Shown here: positions 25,391 to 32,494 of the stretch, piece by piece
Position numbering within the stretch: position 1 is the stretch's first letter
Layout: each line of letters starts with the position of its first letter
DNA from: a virus
DNA length: 41,326 nucleotides
Reading direction: 5' to 3' (one strand)
IMG/VR virus record: IMGVR_UViG_3300006921_000035
Location: 1 to 41,326 of that record
The notes under the pieces: generated by a model
Told to the model about the DNA's origin: nothing
The model's database searches: none
What the model saw: the letters and a program-made list of their open reading frames with translations, nothing else
Translations under genes and position numbers: made by a program

Positions 25391-25930
25391 TTTATTACCT
25401 CCAACATCTTGTTTTAAAATGTCGAATTTCGCTTCGGGATTTATTCCCTTTTCACAAATGGTTACTTCGTGAAGTTCTAACTTTTCTATTTCGTTATACT
25501 CTCCGTATTCATCATTTGTCTTCTGTTTCTTAGATATGGCTTGTCCACCAATACTAAAGGAACGAAGAGTTCCTTTTCTAATACCTCTTGATATTTCTTT
25601 TGCCTTTTCTATATCATCTCTTAGTTTAATAACAACATAGAAACCAACATCGTCTACTGCTGTTTTATGTAGTATACCATTACTATCTCGATATTTTTCT
25701 ACAACTTCTCCAACTTGTACATTAGAATGATTAGACATTACATTTCTATATTTTGTTTCTTTCATATATTTTGTAACTGCATCATTTAATGCTTCTAATG
25801 TAATTAAGTCATTTTGTTTGTCAACAATTTCTATAGAAGCATAGCCACCAATAACCAAATCATCAGACTTTAAAATACGAAATTCGTGGCTACTATCTGC
25901 CTTCATTAAAAGGGATTCTGCCATAACCAC
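24731..25930 (-). CDS. Prohead protease fused to scaffold
   Basis: This 399-residue protein has two parts. Residues 1-175 form an S78-like prohead protease: VIGGYASIEIVDKQNDLI near the start, a candidate catalytic His68 in MSNHSN, then the serine segment TLRSFSIGGQ (S124/S126), and the closing LHEVTICEKGINPEAKF. Residues 181-399 are an acidic scaffold with an MD/DD-rich stretch (about 235-255), a long helix, and a C-terminal LSWNEIADIARKYN. The frame opens with GTG; the ATG at codon 3 (25924) is the likelier start. Fusion of protease and scaffold is common in tailed viruses. A possible promoter lies 31 bases upstream of that ATG. The scaffold would bind capsid protein and be digested after shell assembly. 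Confidence 0.85.
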   Translation of the reverse strand: MVMAESLLMKADSSHEFRILKSDDLVIGGYASIEIVDKQNDLITLEALNDAVTKYMKETKYRNVMSNHSNVQVGEVVEKYRDSNGILHKTAVDDVGFYVVIKLRDDIEKAKEISRGIRKGTLRSFSIGGQAISKKQKTNDEYGEYNEIEKLELHEVTICEKGINPEAKFDILKQDVGGNKMSDKLEKALEELNDLMKQVNSSIVEKNEENTTDASLEVKGDMEYMDSDKEMMDTEDKDDDMDDDMDMEEKALDEDSTRDYEAGELVVDNGNPKAAPAALDVAKGLADTDFSTLNLSAENVEKAYEAFKAERMEKIAYDSLSKQFEARLTEELEVKKASAEAASYDARSDVIALKEEFAELRKSLTVQNDEIVKSQSIEIPSDVSNLSWNEIADIARKYN

Positions 25931-25954
25931 AAAACAAATACCTTAAACTTTTAC

Positions 25955-25962
25955 TATATAAG
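25955..25962 (-). promoter_or_regulatory. Candidate archaeal TATA box
   Basis: CTTATATA on the minus strand follows directly after the ligase stop. Its centre lies about 34 bases before the protease ATG at 25924, so transcription starting about 26 bases downstream would give a very short leader. It could provide extra transcript for scaffold and capsid. In AT-rich DNA such matches also occur by chance. Confidence 0.35.
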
Positions 25963-28578
25963 TTAGTCGCTACTTTTAGGAGGAAATTGTAATTTTGCAT
26001 ATTTATCTTCTCTAATATCCCATAAATTTTCATTGTCCTTATTATCTAACATCTCTTGCTTTTTTCCTGTCCATGCTATCCATGTATTTTTCTCATTTAA
26101 TGGTACAACACGAAGATGCATTCTTGTATCAAATTTATCTCCTTCCAATTTATATTCGTGATATCCGTCTTTTTGAACTCCTAAAATTAATTTACCACTG
26201 TCTAACAAATCGTCTTCGTCAGTTTTGTTTGCTACGACAGCAGGAAACTTACCCGATTTACCGAATAAATTGTAAACATCTTCAGTATCTTCTATATCAA
26301 TAGTCCATGCTAACTTTTCATCTTCTATCATCATAACAAAATCTAAATTACTATCTTCACGCTGATATATTTTAAAAGTCGCTTCTTTTACTTTTTTTTG
26401 TAAATCATCAATGTCTTTTTCTAAAACATCTTCTCTTGCTTGAAATTTGTTAGGATGTATATATCGCATATCATCTTGTTTTTTCATCCAAGACATTAAT
26501 TTTTCTTTTCTACTATCAAATAGTTCTTCATATTGTTCTTTATAATTTGTAATAATAAACTCTACTATTTTGTCAAAGGGCTTGGGGCTATCTCCATATT
26601 CTATAATATCATTACGAATGGCAAGTCTTAATTCAGACCTTTTTGTTTTTAAAATAGAACTTAGTTGTTCTTTCCATAAATCTATATTATACAAAGCATT
26701 TTTTTGCATAAGTGAGTCACCTTCAAACCCATAAATAGTAAATCCATCAATGTCTTCTTTTAATATAATTTCAGCAGTTCCATGTACATCATCAGTAACA
26801 TAGTATGATTTTTTTATTCCTGCCTTTTTATGTTTTTTCTTATTTTTCCCGTTATCTGATAAACCACTACTTACTCTAAACAACCCTCCCATTGTTCTTC
26901 CTGCTACAAACTCTACAAAATCAGATAGTGATTTTTTAGTTTTTCCTGCAAGTTGTTCTAAAGTAATAACACTATCAGATTCAGTTACTTCAGGCAATTC
27001 AATAACTTTGGCAGAATATAAACTAAAACCATCTTTTGTTTTCTTGACTTCATCTACTTTAACTCTAATAATATCACCAATATTAACACTTTGTTTAGTA
27101 TTAAGTGCTTTACCTACCGGAATATATGCTTTATCTTCTAATTCTACAGTCTTATATTTTCTAGCATTTTCAGCAGTAACAGGGCCAATACCCATAGTAT
27201 AACTATGTAAGTTACTTTTAGTTTTTTTATCATCTAAAACTATAACATCTAAATCAATAAATTTTTTCCACTTAATCCACTTAGGATTTTTCTTTTTGCC
27301 TATCAAATAGGTTGATTCAATGTCTTTAATTACAACTCCTTCAGAATTAGGTAGTATCATAATATCCTTAGAATAGTCTTCTATTTCTTTTATTGAGTCA
27401 GCAATACGAGTATCTTTTTTAGATGGGAAAGCCAAATTTTCTGTAGAATGTTGGCTATATTGATAAAATAAGATATTAATTCTTTCACGTAATGGTTCGT
27501 CAGCAATCATCTTACCTTCATGTTTCATAATGTCAAACACGTGAGCAGATAGTCTTCCTTTGGTTTCTTTCTTAAAAACATGTGAAATTGTATCGGCTCT
27601 GTGCAACGGTTCATCATTTAGAAATAAAGTAAGTTCTGCATCCAAAATACAATCTCCAAAGTTTTTCTTTTTCATTTCTTTTACTTGTTGAGGACACTTA
27701 TCAGTGATATCCTTTTTGTTGTAGGAATATATAGTAATAATATCATCAGTCTTATGGATTTGTATTCTCATCCCATCATACTTCTCTTGTACTAACCATT
27801 CTCCACTGAAACCTTTTAATTCTTTAATATCATCTACTTCAAAAATTCTATACATAGGTTTGTTAGGAATTAAAAAATCAACCTCTGCTTTTTCTTCTTC
27901 GCTTTTTTGTGCCTTTGTAATATTTACTGCTTCTAAGTTTTCCCATTTAGATTCAGGATATATTTCTTTATACATCTCTTCTAATTTTTGTAATCCTGCT
28001 TTTATTTTATTTTTTATTCTAGAATTATTCTTGTCATTTCCATAGTGTTCTATTACAAATAAAGATATATCACTAACTTTCAAATCTAATCCCATTACTC
28101 CTCTTGTAATTAAATCAGGTTTCATTTCAAATTGTTCCCATAATTTTTCCGGTAAAGCATTTGCATGACTTCTCATAGCATAATGTAAAAAAGCAAGTAA
28201 AACTTCTTCTTTTTCCATAAAAGTTTCAATTACTTTATTATCAAATTGTTTGACAAAAGGGTCAGTTATTTCTTCTGATTTGAATCTCATTTCTTTTATA
28301 GAGTCAAATAGTTTACGAGCATCATCAGAAGTTGCATCTAAAACATCACTATCAAACAAAACTTTTTCATCTATAAATTTCTTAAGTTCTGATGCAAAAC
28401 TACTAATGTTATCAAAGTCTTCTTTCATCATTCTTACAATTTTTTTCCACTCGGTAGTATATTCCGCAGGGTCTTCTCTTGCAGAAAGATAAGCATATCT
28501 AGCACGTTCAAAGAAATCTAAAATACGTTGCGTTAACGAATCTTTTTCTTTTTCAAAGGCTAAACCTGTTTGAGCCAT
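25963..28578 (-). CDS. ATP-dependent DNA ligase with long C-terminal extension
   Basis: This 871-residue protein has the nucleotidyltransferase motifs: I EKYDGMR with adenylated Lys266, III DAELTLF (313-319), IIIa SAHVFDI, IV EGVVIKD (413-419), and V WIKWKK (434-439). An OB-fold (about 445-540; NIGDIIRVKVDEV) completes the core. The N-terminal 240 residues are helical but do not obviously match the usual DNA-binding domain. Residues 540-871 are an additional region: a K-rich helical part and a final beta domain (KLILGVQKDGYHEYKLEG, then MHLRVVPL and WIAWTGKK). That end loosely recalls the fold of LigD phosphoesterase domains, but no catalytic set was confirmed. Typical archaeal ligases are about 560-620 residues. 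The gene sits among capsid genes, so the enzyme may be packaged or may repair nicks during packaging; that is inference. Confidence 0.85.
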   Translation of the reverse strand: MAQTGLAFEKEKDSLTQRILDFFERARYAYLSAREDPAEYTTEWKKIVRMMKEDFDNISSFASELKKFIDEKVLFDSDVLDATSDDARKLFDSIKEMRFKSEEITDPFVKQFDNKVIETFMEKEEVLLAFLHYAMRSHANALPEKLWEQFEMKPDLITRGVMGLDLKVSDISLFVIEHYGNDKNNSRIKNKIKAGLQKLEEMYKEIYPESKWENLEAVNITKAQKSEEEKAEVDFLIPNKPMYRIFEVDDIKELKGFSGEWLVQEKYDGMRIQIHKTDDIITIYSYNKKDITDKCPQQVKEMKKKNFGDCILDAELTLFLNDEPLHRADTISHVFKKETKGRLSAHVFDIMKHEGKMIADEPLRERINILFYQYSQHSTENLAFPSKKDTRIADSIKEIEDYSKDIMILPNSEGVVIKDIESTYLIGKKKNPKWIKWKKFIDLDVIVLDDKKTKSNLHSYTMGIGPVTAENARKYKTVELEDKAYIPVGKALNTKQSVNIGDIIRVKVDEVKKTKDGFSLYSAKVIELPEVTESDSVITLEQLAGKTKKSLSDFVEFVAGRTMGGLFRVSSGLSDNGKNKKKHKKAGIKKSYYVTDDVHGTAEIILKEDIDGFTIYGFEGDSLMQKNALYNIDLWKEQLSSILKTKRSELRLAIRNDIIEYGDSPKPFDKIVEFIITNYKEQYEELFDSRKEKLMSWMKKQDDMRYIHPNKFQAREDVLEKDIDDLQKKVKEATFKIYQREDSNLDFVMMIEDEKLAWTIDIEDTEDVYNLFGKSGKFPAVVANKTDEDDLLDSGKLILGVQKDGYHEYKLEGDKFDTRMHLRVVPLNEKNTWIAWTGKKQEMLDNKDNENLWDIREDKYAKLQFPPKSSD

Positions 28579-28588
28579 ACTTAACTCC

Positions 28589-29215
28589 TCAAAATCTATT
28601 TTTGTTCAAAAAAGTTAAAATAGATTTCGATAGTATTTCATATTGGTCTGCAAAATTATTATCATAAGGAAGGTCATTAGCCATAGTTTCTAAAGTTTCA
28701 TATGCTTGTTTTATAACATCTGTTTTATTTTCAGACTTTGATATAATATTATAATCATTAACAATCATTTCTTCCAAAGTAGATAATCCTTTTAGCACTA
28801 TAGATTTGTAAATTTCTGCATCTATATCTTCTATAGAAGATTCTAATCTATTACGTTCTGATAATAACCTTCTATATCCCTGATTTGATTTACCATCTTT
28901 CATAGAATCATAAGATTCCATTTCTTCCTTAACATCATCTAATCTTTCTTGAAGTCTCTTCTTTCTAGATGCACTCTCTTTTTCTTCATCAGCATCTAAA
29001 ACTGGATTACTTTCCTTATAGTCTTCTTCTGCTGATTTAATCATTTCTTTATTTGCATCTTTAGGCATATCTATTTTTTCTTCTTTAGGATTCTTTGGGG
29101 GTCTTTTTACCTTTACCTCTTCCCCTTCTGAATCATGAAGTCTAGCAAATTGACTATCTTCTAAAACTGCTTTTGCTTTTTCTATGGCTTCTTGTACTAA
29201 CTTCAATTGATTCAT
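28589..29215 (-). CDS. Charged helical protein, unknown function
   Basis: This 208-residue protein is strongly charged (K, E, D), with a coiled-coil-like middle (RKKRLQERLDDVKEEMESYD and following RRLLSERNRLESSIEDID, about 84-135) and a helical end (SKSILTFLNKNRF). There is no membrane segment or motif of catalysis. It lies immediately before the ligase gene (10 bases apart) and just after the 77-residue gene. It may be an internal head or scaffold-assisting protein. The family was not recognised. Confidence 0.55.
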   Translation of the reverse strand: MNQLKLVQEAIEKAKAVLEDSQFARLHDSEGEEVKVKRPPKNPKEEKIDMPKDANKEMIKSAEEDYKESNPVLDADEEKESASRKKRLQERLDDVKEEMESYDSMKDGKSNQGYRRLLSERNRLESSIEDIDAEIYKSIVLKGLSTLEEMIVNDYNIISKSENKTDVIKQAYETLETMANDLPYDNNFADQYEILSKSILTFLNKNRF

Positions 29216-29218
29216 TTT

Positions 29219-29452
29219 TTATCCCTCTATTGTTTCTATTATGTTATGAATTTCTGACCAGTCCATCTTGGCTATTTTGTCTCCTGACATTTGATTACCA
29301 TTCATATTCATAGATGGTTTAGGACTATCTACTACAACATAACCTGACTTCATTAACAAATTATCTTTGTTGTATACTGCGTCTTCTAAGGTTTTTACTT
29401 TACTTACTAACTCTTTTAGTAATAGTAACATTTCATTATTTTCATTGCTCAT
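29219..29452 (-). CDS. Small protein with C-terminal W motif
   Basis: This 77-residue protein starts at ATG 29452, chosen because AAGGAGG lies seven bases upstream; the longer frame back to 29515 lacks such a site. The N-terminal half is a short coiled coil (NEMLLLLKELVSKVKTLEDA). The C-terminus is KMDWSEIHNIIETIEG, which carries a tryptophan motif shared with neighbours (compare GKMDWFESLKAH in the next gene upstream). It could link other proteins to the capsid or scaffold. No family was recognised. Confidence 0.6.
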   Translation of the reverse strand: MSNENNEMLLLLKELVSKVKTLEDAVYNKDNLLMKSGYVVVDSPKPSMNMNGNQMSGDKIAKMDWSEIHNIIETIEG

Positions 29453-29521
29453 ATCTGTTCCTCCTTGTATGCTATGACTTTCTCTTGTATTCGTTCTTTT
29501 AAAAATGCTTTCCAATTCATT

Positions 29522-30349
29522 CTAACTCTCTCTTGCTTTCTTATTACGTTCTAATATTCTTGCTAACAATTCCTTTTCATCATCTTTAGTTCTTTTAGCG
29601 GCTTCTTCATCTTGCCCTGTAGAAGTTGTTGTTGTAACCCTATCCATTGGGTTAGATTTTTCTGTTGCACAATGAGCCTTAAGACTTTCAAACCAATCCA
29701 TTTTACCAAATTCTCCTAGTGTAGTTTGACGTTGTTCTTGTGGTTGTTGTGGTTGTTGTGGTTGTTGTGGTTGTTGTGGAGGTGGAGTATTAAATTGGTC
29801 TAATGTTGCTTGTTGAGGCTGTTTTTTTGCTTGTAATTCTGCTTTTCTTTTCTGTACTGTGTTATCAAACACACCACGTATTTCTTTAGTGTCAGCACTA
29901 ACGAAGGCTTTATACATGTCTCTTATACCAAAGGCTCTACTAAAACTCAACCTTAGGTCTCTAACATGGGTAAGATATAGTTTCTCCATTTCAGCAGCAT
30001 CATTCAATGCATTATCATAATATCCTGCTCGAATCATAGCAAGATATTGTCGTCTATCATTGGGAAGGACTTGTTCTTGTGATATTGCTGCTTTACCTAT
30101 TATTATTGCGTCCTTTAACGAATTTCTTGCACCACCTTCATTCCAAATATCTTCTCCTGAAGGATTACGTGAAAGGGTTTCCATAGCATTTATTAAATCA
30201 TTAAAATTTTGAGCATATTTAATAGACTGTTGAAATCTAGATTTAACTTCTTCATTAGAATTTTGTTTATTCTTTCTACCAAATGGTAATCTTATTTTAG
30301 AGATATTATCTTCTTCATCACCTTTCTCAAGTATATCTTGCCAACTCAT
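29522..30349 (-). CDS. Accessory head protein with two PIP-box-like peptides
   Basis: This 275-residue protein opens with MSWQDILEKG, a copy of the shared tryptophan motif. Residues 30-175 form a helical domain. A linker follows with QATLDQF (180-186), a PQQ repeat, QTTLGEF (208-214) and a second tryptophan motif KMDWFESLKAH (216-226). The QxxLxxF pattern is that of PCNA-interacting (PIP) boxes, although the last aromatic is replaced by N and G. The end is a charged helix. The start overlaps the previous stop (ATGA). A bridge between capsid proteins and the host sliding clamp is possible; nothing in the helical domain identifies it. Confidence 0.6.
   Translation of the reverse strand: MSWQDILEKGDEEDNISKIRLPFGRKNKQNSNEEVKSRFQQSIKYAQNFNDLINAMETLSRNPSGEDIWNEGGARNSLKDAIIIGKAAISQEQVLPNDRRQYLAMIRAGYYDNALNDAAEMEKLYLTHVRDLRLSFSRAFGIRDMYKAFVSADTKEIRGVFDNTVQKRKAELQAKKQPQQATLDQFNTPPPQQPQQPQQPQQPQEQRQTTLGEFGKMDWFESLKAHCATEKSNPMDRVTTTTSTGQDEEAAKRTKDDEKELLARILERNKKARES
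29742..29777. repeat. Tandem 9-base repeat (GGTTGTTGT x4)
   Basis: Four perfect direct copies of the nonamer GGTTGTTGT lie inside the 275-residue gene and encode its PQQ linker on the minus strand. A repeat of this kind may vary in copy number by slippage without breaking the frame. Confidence 0.85.
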
Positions 30350-30675
30350 TCTAAATCACCTTTCTTCTTTGGATAAACTACTGTTCTTAATTGATTGTAA
30401 AGAGTCTCGTAGCCCTTCCTTAGTTTAGATGCGGTGGCTACTAAGTCTAAGTTACTTTCGTCATATTTTTCTAATTTCTTCCTTAATACCTTATCAGACT
30501 TTACTAAATCTAGTGACTTCATCTCTGAAATTAAATCAGTTAATTTAGTAACTTCTTGACCCATAAACTCTGTTGGTTCAGCAGCCTGTAATAGTTTTTT
30601 GATTTTCTTTTTTTGTTTAGGTTCTAACTTAGCAACAAGACCTCTATCTTCTTTAACTAGTTCGAACCAATCCAT
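30346..30675 (-). CDS. Small helical protein starting with W motif
   Basis: This 109-residue helical protein is rich in K, L and E. It begins MDWFELVKED, a copy of the tryptophan motif shared with its neighbours. A basic stretch (PKQKKKIKKLLQAAEP) follows, then coiled-coil helices. The AGGTGA Shine-Dalgarno supports the ATG. Its stop overlaps the start of the 275-residue gene (ATGA). The motif in several consecutive genes suggests one shared partner. The function is unknown. Confidence 0.6.
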   Translation of the reverse strand: MDWFELVKEDRGLVAKLEPKQKKKIKKLLQAAEPTEFMGQEVTKLTDLISEMKSLDLVKSDKVLRKKLEKYDESNLDLVATASKLRKGYETLYNQLRTVVYPKKKGDLE

Positions 30676-30678
30676 TCT

Positions 30679-31902
30679 TTATTCACCTAACTTTTTTCTT
30701 ACATTCGTTTTGTTCATATAATTATTTGCAGCACTTTCAAGTTCGGGAAAACGCCTCTCTAAATTAACATTTCTAGGAACGTCTATATCTTCTAAGGGGT
30801 CTTCTATTTGAGATAAGGCCATGTAGTCTCCTCTTAATTTCAATACTGCAATCAAAAATTCTGCTACATCTAGATATTTTTCTACAGAACTTAATTCGCT
30901 TTTTGGAGGACTTCTTCTGTGAGTTTCCAACCTATCTTGTAGTTCTATAGTTTCCATTGCTATTTCAATTAATGCACTTTCTAATTTATTATATTTAGTA
31001 GTGAATAATAATTTTTCTTCCTGTTCAGAATATTCTTCTGATTTTTTAGGAACTATTGTCATTATCTCTTCTATGAGTTTTTCATAATCTCCTAAGTCAA
31101 AGTGTTCCATTAATGACTCTCTGCTACTAGATACTTCTTTTCTTGATATTGTATCTAAACCTAAACCTTTTTGTAATTCTATGAACAATTCTCTACTATC
31201 TTTGTCTTGATATTTTCTATATGCAATTTTTTCATCATACATCCAATTTTCAGTTGAAGCATCCCATTTTGCTTCAGTATTTTCTAATAATACTGGATGT
31301 AATTGTTTATATGGTCTGCCATCTAAAAAGAAATCTTGAATTTTAGGTATAGCACTTTTAATATTAGCAGCCTTGAGATTTTGTATATCTTCACTATCTT
31401 CTCTAAACCCGTTAGCCGCAATAGATACAAATGCTTTTTCTAATAACTCTATTGGCAACGTTTCCTTTGTTGGTCGAGGTTTTTTCTTTTTACTTCCTAA
31501 TTTTGTATTTTTATCTAACATACTTAATCCGTATAATACATCTAATAAGTCGTCTATCTCATTTCTCATTTCTATTGATAATTTTTCTTTTGTTTCTTTT
31601 TCATATCTCATTAGACTTTTAAAAGTTATATTTTCTATAAATTTACGCAGTAATTTACCAATAAAATTAAGATAAGAATCTTGACGAAGGTATGTTTCTT
31701 TTGATGCCTTAATATCTTTTAATTTATATGATAATGGATTTTTATCGTTTTTTACAGCATGTAATAATATTTTTTTAATGTAGTCTTTTTCAAATATATC
31801 ATATGCCATATCCATTTCTTGTCTTGAGATTTTCTTTTTTTTAGCCTGTGCATACAAAAAGGGGTCAATTTCTCTAGCCTTTAATACATCCATAAAACTC
31901 AT
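30679..31902 (-). CDS. Helical protein starting with W-like motif, unknown
   Basis: This 407-residue, mostly helical, charged protein begins MSFMDVLKAREIDPF, a variant of the motif with F in place of W. It has no membrane segment. A basic patch (KLGSKKKKPRPTKE) lies at about residue 136-149. The GGTGAG Shine-Dalgarno supports the start. It follows the short 74-residue gene in the portal-to-protease interval, where minor head proteins are usual. I recognise no domain; an inner-capsid or ejected protein is possible. Confidence 0.55.
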   Translation of the reverse strand: MSFMDVLKAREIDPFLYAQAKKKKISRQEMDMAYDIFEKDYIKKILLHAVKNDKNPLSYKLKDIKASKETYLRQDSYLNFIGKLLRKFIENITFKSLMRYEKETKEKLSIEMRNEIDDLLDVLYGLSMLDKNTKLGSKKKKPRPTKETLPIELLEKAFVSIAANGFREDSEDIQNLKAANIKSAIPKIQDFFLDGRPYKQLHPVLLENTEAKWDASTENWMYDEKIAYRKYQDKDSRELFIELQKGLGLDTISRKEVSSSRESLMEHFDLGDYEKLIEEIMTIVPKKSEEYSEQEEKLLFTTKYNKLESALIEIAMETIELQDRLETHRRSPPKSELSSVEKYLDVAEFLIAVLKLRGDYMALSQIEDPLEDIDVPRNVNLERRFPELESAANNYMNKTNVRKKLGE

Positions 31903-31911
31903 ACTCTCACC

Positions 31912-32136
31912 TTAAAATGGTATATTTTCACTTTGCTTTTGTCTTTTCTTTGGTAAAAGTATAGCATTTGGAACTTCAGCACTATTAGGCGAAGGTCTGT
32001 GATTTTCAGTAGGTCTAGCAACACCAACAGTAAAATCTCTATTTTTTTCTATCCTTGCATCTGCTATACTTTTCTCACGTATTCTTGCTTCTTTTAGTTC
32101 TTTTTCCAATTGTCTTACACCTTTATCTTCGCTCAT
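31912..32136 (-). CDS. Small hydrophilic protein, unknown function
   Basis: This 74-residue protein has a charged N-terminal helix (QLEKELKEARIREKSIADA) and a proline-rich, disordered-looking C-terminal half. There is no motif. A GGGAGG Shine-Dalgarno is well placed, and its start overlaps the stop of the EF-hand gene. Short size and composition suggest a linker or minor head factor; no family was recognised. Confidence 0.5.
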   Translation of the reverse strand: MSEDKGVRQLEKELKEARIREKSIADARIEKNRDFTVGVARPTENHRPSPNSAEVPNAILLPKKRQKQSENIPF

Positions 32137-32486
32137 TTTTTTTCCTCCCTTAATTGTTTGAAATCTTTTTCATCAATATCTCCATCATTATCGGTATCTA
32201 ATTTTTTTTGGTTGCCTACTAATTTTTTAGTTAAATTTTCTTGCTCTTGTTGTAATCTTTTTTGTTCAGCCATTAACCTTTTTTGTTCTTCTAGGTCTTT
32301 CTTTTGTTGTTCTATTTTTTCTTTCATCTTACCCGCAGCAAAATTCCCTGCTGCACCTATAGCCTTTTTTCCCATTGGTGTTTTAGCAGCAGCCAAACCT
32401 GCTCTCCCTGCTACTGCTAAAGCAGGTAAAATCTTCTCTACTTCTCCTGTTTTTAAAGTATTAAACCATTCTTCTTTTTCTACCAT
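32133..32486 (-). CDS. Small protein with W motif, coiled coil and EF-hand loop
   Basis: This 117-residue protein opens MVEKEEWFNTLKTGE, with the shared tryptophan motif. An A/G-rich, mildly hydrophobic stretch follows (LAVAGRAGLAAA and KAIGAAGNFAAGKM). Then comes a Q/E/K coiled coil (about 55-90). At 97-108 is DTDNDGDIDEKD, a canonical 12-residue EF-hand calcium loop (D at 1, 3, 5; G at 6; I at 8; D at 12). Only one loop is present, so calcium might bind a dimer or have a structural role. The gene directly follows the portal gene. Calcium binding is inferred from the loop consensus. Confidence 0.65.
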   Translation of the reverse strand: MVEKEEWFNTLKTGEVEKILPALAVAGRAGLAAAKTPMGKKAIGAAGNFAAGKMKEKIEQQKKDLEEQKRLMAEQKRLQQEQENLTKKLVGNQKKLDTDNDGDIDEKDFKQLREEKK

Positions 32487-32494
32487 ATAAACAC

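Noticed and set aside
29453-29515. Longer start (98 residues) for the 77-residue gene
   Set aside because: No ribosome site precedes it, while the internal ATG at 29452 has AAGGAGG at ideal distance.
29742-29777. CRISPR-like or regulatory repeat
   Set aside because: It is a short in-frame tandem nonamer without spacers that encodes a PQQ linker.
32110-32490. Plus-strand ORF of 126 residues, rich in F, S and C
   Set aside because: It mirrors the EF-hand gene on the minus strand, which has a Shine-Dalgarno, coiled coil and calcium loop.
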